This document shows positions 54,853 to 64,000 of a stretch of 64,000 nucleotides of DNA, in pieces. The first letter of the stretch is position 1. Every line of letters begins with the position of its first letter. The DNA is from Ectobius pallidus (Eukaryota; Arthropoda; Insecta; Blattodea; Ectobiidae). The stretch is taken from positions 1,790,530 through 1,854,529 of the forward strand of contig CAXKWD010000006.1 in the NCBI GenBank assembly GCA_964059195.1, in the 5' to 3' direction. Under the pieces are notes generated by a model. That model was not told the origin of the DNA and did not search any database. It was given only the letters and a program-made list of their open reading frames with translations. Position numbers and translations under genes: made by a program.

Positions 54853-55871
54853 TTTCCGACGAATCTGAATTATTGCGACGTAGTTTAATTTCCTTAGTGC
54901 GTAATCATTCATTGTGTTTCGTTATCAATTTACTACGCGTCCTCTGCAGGAGTTTACTTCGTTTTCGTTAATATTATTTGGTTCATATTTTCGTAGTCAT
55001 TTATTTCAGTTTTCCTTGAAGTTTGAGAGATAAATTGACTTCTTAAATTTTGAAGTTATGTAACACTTCTCTCTGGATTATTATCATTCTCGACTGGAAT
55101 GCCTTTACCAAACTCGCAATCGACATGTAAAGAACTCTCAAGTAGTCGAATTATTTCTGTATTCATAGGACCCCAGGCTTGTTTTAGCGCCATCATATAA
55201 AACGAGCCTGAAAGATTGAAAAGTGCCCTGCGCCCTAAGTTCATTGTAAAACTAACTATAAAACTATCGTTGTTAGCAGTTTTGTCTTTCTTCATCGCAC
55301 GAAAGTGACATGATAAGAATATTATCCATTTTGCGGTTCAGCGTAATATATCCATAAGTAATTATGGAATTTGTAGTATAAATTGCAATTGAAAATCCTT
55401 ATGCACTGATTTATGAGATAATGTTTTGAAATTGCATTTTGCTTTTAATTGAATGCAATCCTCATTACAGATGGGAATATGATCTCTTCTCATGAACAGT
55501 CCAGTTTATGGTATCAGGACTAGTTACTGTGATTTGCTTGTTATTTAAACAAAAGAAAGATTAATTGGAAACTGGAATTCAATATCGTACGATAAAGCGA
55601 TTTAAAACGCTTTCTATAAGTAGCCTACATAAGATTTTTTTTCTCTGTCCTAGAACCTTGAATTCATTAGTTGGGTCTCTAGGCCTATATTGTTATAATA
55701 GTAGGCCTACATAAAGTCTTACTATTCCTAAGAAGCAAATTTTAAACATAACGCAGTAATTCAGTCGTGCCATGCTAAGACTCTGTAGCACAGAGCATAG
55801 AATGTATAGGAATAAAATAATTCCCTTTGGTAGTTCATAGTTATTTAACGACGTGGTTATTCTGGTACATG
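54853..55871. other. Unassigned sequence
   Basis: No supportable gene. Two TAGGCCTA motifs near 55681 and 55703. Confidence 0.3.
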
Positions 55872-55873
55872 TA

Positions 55874-56123
55874 CAGGTAGGAAAAAAAGCGGACTGACTC
55901 TTGTTGCTGATTTCAGAGCCTTGGTTGTTATACTTACATATATATATATATAGGCCTATGATCTTGAATTAGGAAATAAATGTTTCGAAATGGGCTAAGT
56001 CAAAGTCGACACTAGAACACATTTCAGTACATTCCCTGCTATGCTGTGAATGCCGCTAGGCGTGCGCAGTGGCTCATCGCCAACTTAGATATTTTAGTCG
56101 GTCCGCTTTTTTTTCCCTACCTG
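55874..56123. mobile_element. Tc1/mariner-type MITE, 250 bp
   Basis: CAGGTAGGAAAAAAAGCGGAC (55874 on) is mirrored by GTCCGCTTTTTTTTCCCTACCTG (to 56123), differing by one base and one A. TA on each side (55872-55873, 56124-56125), extended by CATG/ACATG outside. Interior has an (AT)n run. No coding content. Confidence 0.85.
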
Positions 56124-56125
56124 TA

Positions 56126-57898
56126 CATGGACGTGAGGTCTGAGTGACCGTTCACAGTTAATAGGCTTTTAACAATGAAAATAATTACATGTCATTATTA
56201 CAAGTACAAGTACAAGAAATAAGCTGACACTTGAAGTAATTCTTAGATACTTACACATACATAATTTTTAAACTCTCGTTGCGTACTGCTGGACGACACG
56301 GGTTAGGAAGTGCTACGGTAGAGATTGTGAAAGAAATTATAAGAAATTATTAGGTCTATTTAATATAATCAGTAACACGAACAGAATACAAATGGTTAAA
56401 TCCCCGAAACACGTTGCAGAATGGACGAACAGTCCAATGCATATATTTATCGAGATAACGAGAGAACTGAAAGCAGACGACAGCTTGATCTGATCGATAC
56501 GTAGTTTACAGCTGCCAGTTTATACGCTTAATACGCTTACGCTTATCACCTGTTACGCATAAATAGCATCATATCATCAAAACCTAGGCCTAATATCACA
56601 GAAACAATGATCTGAATACCACTTCAATTACCCTCGCACTACTATTTTGGTTACCCCCAGATATTTTTTGTATAAAAACCCCGAATCTCTCCTTAGAGAC
56701 ATGTTTAACATGAGGAATTCGTGTAATAGACTTTCTAAATTACAATTCACCCCAATCCAATCTATTTATATTCTGATTATTAATATAATTAAAACTTAAT
56801 CTCAGGTATTCATCTTCTGAGTATGATATGCTATATTTTCTAACTTTTCAAATATTGAAATTAACTTTTGTGGTTTAGATCACCAGTCCACTTCTAGTGT
56901 TTCTGGTTCATCTTCTATTCTTGGCATTCCAAAGGTGGTGTGTCCAAAATGCAAGACGAATGACGATTGTGAAGTATGATTTTGCTGATTAATGTCGAAA
57001 TGAACAATTCTTAACATAACAGAGAAGACGGGTTGTGATGTTTCGGAAGAGTAGAAAAGAAACTAGTGCATTTACCGATTACTAGCTATTTGATTTCAAA
57101 GAGTTTAAACTGGGATTCAGTCTAATTTTGACTTTTTTATTCTAAAGAGTAGTGTTCATTTTGTAAATCGTTAAACTTCCTGCATATATTTATATTTTTC
57201 TAAAGTGTTTTTGATTTCTAAGAAAGATCAGGAAACCGCATTAAAATACATTTTACGTTAATTAATTTAAAGATAGAGATTAAAGTGTGTGCATCCTTGA
57301 AGAAATATGACTACACATTTTCTACCTCAATTTCGGAAATAAGTTATTTCATACTTGGAAAGAAGTAAATCTACATTTGGAAAAAGTAATTTCAAATTCG
57401 GAAATAGTAATCATTATTTCAGGACAGTGTTGAAATAATCACATAGGTCTTTATTAAATTAATGGTTATTACAATTTTAGCTTACTAACAGAACAGTTAA
57501 TGTTAATATATCAATTCTTTGAACTACGCAGAATTTAACACACTCGCCTCAATATCCCAGAGTCATGGAATGACGCTTACCTCTTCGCCCTTTTAGAGGG
57601 ACACTACATTTTCTCAGTCAATCATGTGGTGGTTTATATTTAAGATCATTAGCCGCAGCCACCAATTTCCAATCTCCATCACTCTATGCTTCCTTCAATA
57701 TTCGGTTACGACACTCGCTTGTTGCCTTTTTGTAATCACTTTTCCGATGGCGAATAGCCCCTGCTTTAATTTTTAAAAAAGTATTCGCCTTTAATTTTTA
57801 AATGTAATCTTATCCAACATATCAACGTAAATGAATTATTTATCTACTCGTAACCATTGACAACAGTAGCTAGCAATATATCCAATATTAAAAATTAA
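56126..57898. other. Unassigned AT-rich sequence
   Basis: Nothing recognised on either strand. Confidence 0.3.
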
Positions 57899-57928
57899 TT
57901 ATATATATACCGTATATATATATATATC

Positions 57929-57980
<52 letters not shown>

Positions 57981-58012
57981 CATATACATACACATACATA
58001 CACACACATTCT
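57899..58012 (+). repeat. Compound (TA)n / (CATA)n / (CA)n microsatellite
   Basis: Long TA runs broken by CCG and CTGTGTG, then ACATATACATATACATACACATAC units. Confidence 0.95.
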
Positions 58013-58361
58013 GTAGGTAATATGTCATAATGTTATGTTTATGGCAGGAAACAACTGACAGCTCCCGTTGTCCAGAGTCACAAGTAAATGTTGTACTGCT
58101 ATAAAATTATGATTAAATTTGTAGTCAAATTTGAAAATGATTCCTGAAGTAAGGAAAAATGGAGCCTGCTTAAACTCTGTACATTTCAGTGAACAGATAT
58201 TACTTTGTGTTGTATGTGACCTGCAGAATTTCTTTATGTTATTAATCATTAATTTAATTTATGTGTAAAACAGCGTTCCGATGTAAAGGACATGCCTCTG
58301 GGAAACTGAAGAGAGGGTGTTAAATTCTATGTAGTGAAAGAACTGATATATTTGTAATTAC

Positions 58362-59100
58362 CAGGGCCCGGAATCTAATGACATGTCATCTTTTTATTGA
58401 TGCTGCATAGACATTGCCAACTTGTAGATAAATCCTAATCATGGCCTCTTGATTATAGAAATACATTTTTATTAGGTAATTTTTTGTCATTTTACGCAAT
58501 TTTATATTTTTAGGGCATTTATTTCAATTTTAGGTTATTATTTTGTCATTTTCGTGTCATTTGCTTCCTTGTTTAGCCATTTTCATGTAATTACATTGAG
58601 CGTATTAACTTTTTTCGTCGCTAGCGGTGCTGTCTTTGAAGTATTGTTTGTTCAATGCAAGAAGGAAAAATTCGATGTCATGTCTCAGTCGGAAGTGAGA
58701 ATCAAAGAAACGCCAAAATTTTGTATTATATTACTATTGTTATTAGATTGACTTGGCACCAGAGTCTGCCACCTGCTTGGATTTGAGAGTGCAAACTATT
58801 GTTTACCCTCAATAAAAAACAATATAATCCGGTAGACCACAAAAGGAAATGTCGAATTTTCACTCGCCAGTGCCTCAGTGCCAGTATAAATTTCCGTGAG
58901 AAAAGAACATTCACAACATTACATTTATTTACAGTTTTTACAATTATGTACAAACTAGTCCATAACTTTGTGTGTACAATAATAATTTTTTATAAATAAA
59001 ATATCAGTTTTAGGTCATTTTTTATACTTATTAAGTCATTATCTTTAAAATTTAGGTCATTTTATAGGTCATTTTTCAAACAATTTTAGGTCATCAGTAG
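58362..59100. mobile_element. Probable hAT-like non-autonomous element (TAGGG-type family, copy 3, right end lost)
   Basis: CAGGGCCCGGAATCTAATGACATGTCATC on the left resembles the two other copies (TCGGAAC...TGATGA...ATGTCATCTT). At 59012-59093 there are four AGGTCATT/AGGTCATC strings as in the right end of copy 2, but no final inverted TAGGG-like end follows. Either truncated by, or part of, the neighbouring hAT transposase unit. Confidence 0.5.
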
Positions 59101-59546
59101 ACATCGGATTTATATGGAAATGCATATTCCACCTGCTGTAACAGATGATATGGAAAGGAGACTTTAAGTACGTTTTACCATCACTTGTTACTGTATATGT
59201 ACAGTTTATAGTGCATATAAAAGCATATTTTTGGCGTTGTCGCATATTTTGCAATTTTAGTATGCACCATGCATATATCAAACTGTTTTAAGGATTGGAA
59301 CGTTATTTTTAAGTATTAAATTTTTTTAGAGAGTCGTGAAATACTCGTGCAGTTTGCTTACTACTCAGAAACCCATAATGAGCCCCTGGTGACAGGCTGC
59401 ACTCCACACTGGTGACGTCACCCGGGGAATCACAACCCTCCAAGTTACAGTCACTGTTGTGCAATGCAGTCAAGGGCAGTCTCTTGCAACAGCCAGTGAG
59501 TGAGTGATTTTCCTTGTGAGAAGTACGTGTTTGGGAAGTGTTACAA

Positions 59547-61440
59547 ATGCCTAAAGATAAGAGCAATAAAAGTGTACTTTTAAGACAGTGGGTTAAGGAC
59601 TGTGAATCACAGAATTATACGACAGACAGTAAGGTTGTATTTTGTCAACTGTGTAACAAACAAATTGCGTGTGAGAAAAAGTTTCAATTAACACAACATT
59701 CATCTACCAAGCAACATATTGCAGCAAAACAGAGACAGGCCACCCCAAAGCAAACTTTACTTACTTCATCTAGTGGTACTTCATCTAACAGAAATGAATT
59801 TTTCAGCGATTTATATCATGTTATAATTGCAGCAAATATACCATGGAATTCACTAAACAATAAAAATTTCCGGGATTTCTTAGAGAAATATTGCAACCGT
59901 ACCATCCCACACGAATCAACGCTTCGAAAACAATACTTGGATGATTGTTACCAATCAGCAGTTACTGAAATTCAAAATACTTTGAAAGGGTACCATACAT
60001 GGGGTGTAGTCGATGAAACCACAGACTCTTGTGGCCGACATGTTGCAAATTTTCTCGTTGGCAAACTAAGTGAAGAAGAGCCGGGAACGCCTTATTTGAT
60101 CGCTTGTAGGGTCTTAGAAAAAACTAATCACTCCACTGTAGCACGCTTTGTGAATGACGCTCTAAGAGTATTGTGGCCAGTAGGGGGCAACGACGACAAG
60201 TTTCGTGTCCTCCTTTCAGATTCTGCATCCTATATGTTGAGTGCTGGTTCGGCTCTAAAAACATTTTTTCCCCATCTAATACATGTTACTTGCATTGTAC
60301 ATGGACTTCATAGAGTAGCAGAAACAGTACGGGAACAATTTTCTGAGGTGAATACTTTGATTTCAAGTACTAAGAAGGTATTTCTGAAAGCTCCCGCGCG
60401 AGTAAACGCTTACAGAGAATCGCTTCCGGAACGAACTTTACCACCAGAACCGATTATTTCGCGTTGGGGCACATGGATAAATGCTGCTCTATTTTATTCT
60501 GATAATTTTAGTACAGTTAAAGAATTTGTTTGCGGCCTGGATCCAAGTGATGCCACTTCAATTCAGCGTACACAAGAAGTATTCAAAAGTGAAACTTTAC
60601 ACAGGGATTTAAATGTAATCAAAGCTCATTTCAAAAGTTTACCTGAAGCAATCCAGAAATTAGAAAAGTGTGGTTTGCCCCTTAATGATGCCCTATTAAT
60701 CCTTGAAAAAGTGAAAGATGAGCTTAATTGTGCGCCTGTTAATTATGCGGAAAAACTGCGTGAAAAACTGTGCAGTGTTCTACAAAGAAATCCTGGATTT
60801 ACATCTTACGCTCTGTGAACAAATACCTGCAAGGTGACAGTGTTGACCTTCCAGAAGAAATTTCACCAGAACTTGTAAGTTCGTACAAATACTACCCTAT
60901 GACCAGGCTTTAAAACTTAGTGCCCGATCGAATATGTTAACAGCAACCGTACCGTACAGACTTTGCTCGGCGTATGCCCTAGCTACCATATGCTAGTTCA
61001 CGTGATAGTAAACAAACAGTAATACAGATATAGGAAGACCACAAAATAACTTCTCATTATATAAACTCACATTACAAGCATGCAAAACGATACTTTCTCC
61101 TGTTTGTGTATAATAGTCCCTCCCAAATGTTTCAATATATGTTTGCGTTTTAGAACACTTTACTTTCGGCATGCCGAACACGTATAAACACGCACAATGA
61201 CAAGGTACACTGTTGACCAATTTGAGAGGCACCGTACCACAAGCGCATTCACTTCTCAGTACTGCTATCAGCTACTGTCTTATCAGCCTACGCAATCAAC
61301 CCCCACCCCCTATACTCAGGTTGTTGGTAACCGGAATCAACTCCCTCTGTGTGTTCGGGCACTAAGTTTTAAAGCCTGCCTATGACATCTGTGGACGTTG
61401 AGAGATCGTTCTCATTGTTAGTAATGCAGTTACTTAGTTA
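59547..61440 (+). pseudogene. hAT transposase (BED-like finger, CGGBP1-like group), interrupted by a MITE
   Basis: ATG at 59547 (MPKDKSNKSVLLRQW). A C2HH finger follows, spaced C-x2-C-x14-H-x5-H (FCQLCNKQIAC...SSTKQH). The core has WGVVDETTDSCGRHV (first catalytic Asp region), RVLLSDSASYM (second Asp), HVTCIVHGLHRVAE (hAT C-x2-H block) and EPIISRWGTWINAAL. The frame holds to 60818, with one shift near 60800, then NKYLQGDSVDLPEEI and YKYYPM, where a 475-bp MITE intervenes; it resumes at 61387 with SVDVERSFSLL, the dimerisation motif, before decaying. About 423 uninterrupted codons make this the longest coding remnant apart from LINE-B. The element's own ends were not found. Confidence 0.82.
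60904..61378. mobile_element. hAT MITE, 475 bp, inside a hAT transposase gene
   Basis: CAGGCTTTAAAACTTAGTGC... at 60904 is mirrored exactly to GCACTAAGTTTTAAAGCCTG ending 61378 (at least 24 bp), with CCTATGAC on both outer sides (60896-60903, 61379-61386). Removing it and one CCTATGAC rejoins YYPM-TSVDVERSFS in frame. No coding content of its own; the 62- and 79-codon frames inside are not credible. Confidence 0.95.
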
Positions 61441-61542
61441 CTTAGTAGGAGACCGAAATTTGCACTAATGTAGGCCAAATCCGCCCTGATTTATTCTCTG
61501 ACTGAACATAACAACGCAACACATTGAAAATATGGCGCAATT

Positions 61543-61644
61543 TTACAAAAACTGTCAAAATATTCATTTCTAAACATGATATGTGGTAAAATATTACAAA
61601 AACTGTCAAAATATTCATCTCTAAACAAGATATGTGGTAAAATA
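61543..61644 (+). repeat. Tandem duplication, 51-bp unit
   Basis: TTACAAAAACTGTCAAAATA...GATATGTGGTAAAATA occurs twice with a 51-bp period and about three differences. Confidence 0.9.
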
Positions 61645-62019
61645 TGTAAAAATAATTAAGTTACCAAAAATATTTATTCAAATAAAAAATATCGAAAATA
61701 TTTTTTATGTGATATGCAACTCAGTATTTTGAATCCAAAGGTCCCAACCGAAACTTTGACAAAGTCCAGAAATCATAAGTAGTAGCAAAAAAAATATGTA
61801 TTTACCTAAAAGTCCTAGCCCTAGTATCAACACAGCGGCCAGTTCAGCCGGGTTTTATTACCTTTGGTGATTGAATTTAAAACTAAAAGAAGTTTCAATA
61901 CGCATGTTGACTTTTAGAAAGTTGTTAAGCTTATTTAATTGTTTGAAATAATATTATTATTTTCTTTAAATTCCCTTGAGCGATTTTTTACTTACAAATA
62001 CACATTTTTATTTTGTCAC

Positions 62020-62079
62020 CCCCGGATGATGGCACCCGGGGCGGCCCGCACCCCCCGCACACCCCTTCCTACGCCACTG
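62020..62079 (-). mobile_element. Isolated DNA-transposon end (hAT-like)
   Basis: On the minus strand CAGTGGCGTAGGAAGGGGTG starts at 62079 and runs into a G/C-rich block GGGCCGCCCCGGGTGCC, an end type I associate with hAT elements. The opposite end and target duplication were not found. Confidence 0.45.
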
Positions 62080-63880
62080 CTTCCTGTGACTTAAGTTATA
62101 TTTTCGTTTCCATTCACTTCTCCGGGACTCATGACAATGTTTGATACAATAACAATGGAAAGAGTTCACCTGCAGTTATTGCTTCCCTTCTTTCATTCCG
62201 AGTCATGTTTGTTTTTCTTTCTCATATTCGTTTTCGCTGTACGAGTAATATCATTTTCAAGATGTTTTCAATCATCGCTCCACAGATTTCAATATTGCAA
62301 TCTTTCCTTAACCTCTTCCTTCAAAATTTCATGACAAGATGTTTTATTTCGCCCGAGATAGAAAAATCGGTGAATTACAAAGTTTACTCTTCGCCCATTT
62401 AGGATCAGAGAGACGTAACTACAAAAACAGTGTTTTGAGATAATCGATTTAAAGGTTTTGGCCTAATAACTGGATACTTTCTAATATTTTTTTGCGAAAT
62501 ATTTTTCTGTAAATACGAAGTATATTTCATTTATTGTTGTTTCCTATTATACGTTACATATTCTAATCACTTAGGAGGTGATAATAATATATTTTATGAA
62601 ATTATGCATGTAGTTACGTTTGTCTGATTCTTAACTTGGTGGCTATTGCTATGTAACGTATAACTGTCTTGCAGTCTTACGCATCAACAGATATTACTGC
62701 TGCTGTATTTATAACGTTTCATCGGCACAGTTACTAGTAAATAAACAATCGGAATGTTTATCAGCGATATTCAGTAAGGAAAACAAGCATAAGATCATTT
62801 TTCTTTCCTTTGCTTAAGCTAGGTGCTTGTTCCTCGTCCCCCATGTAATAATCTGTTTTGTTTTCTCTTACATTAAGAACTGTGAAATTATAAACAGAAA
62901 TCTTTTATAGAATACTGACTTTGCATTCACTTAGGGCAGTAGAGCACAGCTTGCAAGTCAAATTAGCCAGCACAGATTCGTTTTCTCGTGCACTTTCCTT
63001 CTCAAAGTTCTTAAAATCCCTTGCCATTTCTTTCCTTTTAATACCAGTACGCTCTTTCTCTCCCTTTTTTTAATCTTCGTCTTCCTTTTCTTTTGGAGAA
63101 GTATGTGAAAATTTTAAACACTTATCACACACATCCTATGAAATTTGAGATTAAATTATATTGTGAATATCTGCCGAAACAACCAAATTTCTCTGCTATC
63201 TTTCCCTCAGCATGGCTTTGTTCCTGATACAACTCGTACATTAACTACTTAATATTCATATTGCCTAGGTAATAATTTTCAGTACACTCTTTTCTCTTTT
63301 AAAGAGAAGGAAGAGCAGGAAAACTCTTTTAATGGTTCCTTATAGTCTCCTTCCTCTCGTCTGGTCTTTTTGTGCTAGGCTCTTGGCATCCTCTTCTCTC
63401 TTTCTGAATTACATATTATGCTCATCTCTTTTTTTAATAGTATTTTTTACAAAGATTTCTGAAATTTCAAATGTCTTGAGAAAAAATTCAATAGGCTATA
63501 TACTTGAATATTATCCTCCTTTATTAGATGGTACAGTAGTATTATTTCTGTCTGACCCCGACGAAACGCGAGTGAGGAGAAGAGAATCCAGCGGTGTGGG
63601 TTAATTCAGAGACCTTCCCATCCCGCCGATCATGACAGTAGTAGCTTATATATCTTTAGTCAGCGTTTGTGTTTACAAACAAATCCCTATCCAAGTACAG
63701 CTCTGGCAGATATTTTTACCTCATTCATTAAATGTTATAACACTAACATTAAATGTTTTAACTCTAACATACAGTATGGACCTTTAATATATTTACTCTA
63801 CATGCCAAGTGTGGTGTTACCGCTGTGCTCAATTACAGGACTGGATATTATTCCATAGGAGTGACACCAGAGACTGAGAG
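62080..63880. other. Unassigned AT-rich sequence
   Basis: No recognisable gene, repeat or RNA. Pyrimidine-rich patches at 62990-63090 and 63290-63440 give low-complexity frames only. Confidence 0.3.
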
Positions 63881-63885
63881 TCTTT

Positions 63886-63990
63886 CCCCTTTACCATTAC
63901 TATCAACATCATCATCACCATCACCACCAACATTATTAGCATCCGAATCACTCTCACTAGAAGCATCACTATCACCACCCAAATGAATGA
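63886..63990 (+). repeat. Imperfect trinucleotide (CAT/CAC)n repeat
   Basis: Runs of CATCATCATCACCATCACC-type units with interspersed TCACTATCA; simple-sequence DNA. Confidence 0.75.
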
Positions 63991-64000
63991 CCAATTCTTG

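Noticed and set aside
57899..58012. Possible origin or scaffold-attachment site in the AT-rich run
   Set aside because: It is a plain compound microsatellite with no supporting motif.
1..64000. CRISPR arrays, bacterial operons, riboswitches, rRNA
   Set aside because: No spaced identical repeats, no ribosome-binding/operon structure and no rRNA signature; spliced genes and eukaryotic transposons exclude a prokaryote.

Overview
This is AT-rich (roughly one-third GC by eye) eukaryotic DNA, almost certainly from a repeat-laden arthropod and most likely a large-genome insect such as a cockroach or termite. The evidence is the mix of transposon families (P-like, hAT, mariner, Tigger-like, Sola2-like, Mutator-like, several LINE clades and tRNA-derived SINEs), the long unannotatable AT-rich stretches, and a strongly over-represented palindrome TAGGCCTA. 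The species call is inference. I found no ordinary host protein gene, rRNA, convincing functional tRNA gene, CRISPR array or bacterial-style operon. Nearly every recognisable coding stretch belongs to a mobile element, and most are broken.

Layout. 1-1.8 kb: minus-strand gag of an LTR retrotransposon that runs off the window edge, with three tandem primer-binding-site-like motifs. 3.9-7.1 kb: P-like DNA transposon with 31-bp inverted ends, duplicated target and a broken, intron-containing THAP-type transposase gene. 9.6-10.3 kb: non-autonomous hAT element. 10.3-19.4 kb: LINE (LINE-A) whose ORF1 carries an SGNH-hydrolase domain; ORF1 is split at codon 18 by a 5.36-kb LTR element. 19.4-20.9 kb: R1-like reverse-transcriptase fragment joined to a Mutator-like transposase N-terminus. 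21.5-23.3 kb: RTE-like LINE split by about 1 kb. 24.8-25.7 kb: inverted-repeat element. 27.1-28.5 kb: SINEs and a LINE 3' end carrying a MITE. 28.7-29.2 kb: small unknown ORF with a good core promoter. 31.4-34.8 kb: TTAA-flanked composite. 39.2-39.9 kb: deleted mariner. 43.3-46.4 kb: Tigger-like element with a hAT nested inside. 46.4-52.8 kb: Sola2-like element containing a LINE that itself contains a SINE. 53-56 kb: SINEs and MITEs. 59.5-61.4 kb: hAT transposase gene interrupted by a hAT MITE exactly at its dimerisation domain.

The outstanding object is the LTR element at 10473-15831. It has one complete ~2.98-kb LTR, a primer-binding site and an open gag. Its right end is not a second LTR in direct orientation but the first 978 bp of the same LTR inverted. 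The two arms look identical, both termini are the U3 terminus (TGTCACGACG), and it is flanked by a 4-bp duplication ACAC. Removing the insert and one ACAC restores an uninterrupted LINE reading frame, so both ends are fixed exactly. The inner junction has a short complementary microhomology. The simplest reading is that nascent plus-strand cDNA folded back on its own 5' end, primed there, and was then integrated through two U3 ends. The alternative is a new inverted-LTR element family that propagates in this form.

How the pieces relate: the window is a layered record. Old DNA transposons (P-like, Sola2-like, Tigger-like, TTAA element) were hit by LINEs and hATs, and these in turn by SINEs, MITEs and the palindromic LTR element. 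Six nestings can be ordered by target-site duplications or by interrupted reading frames.
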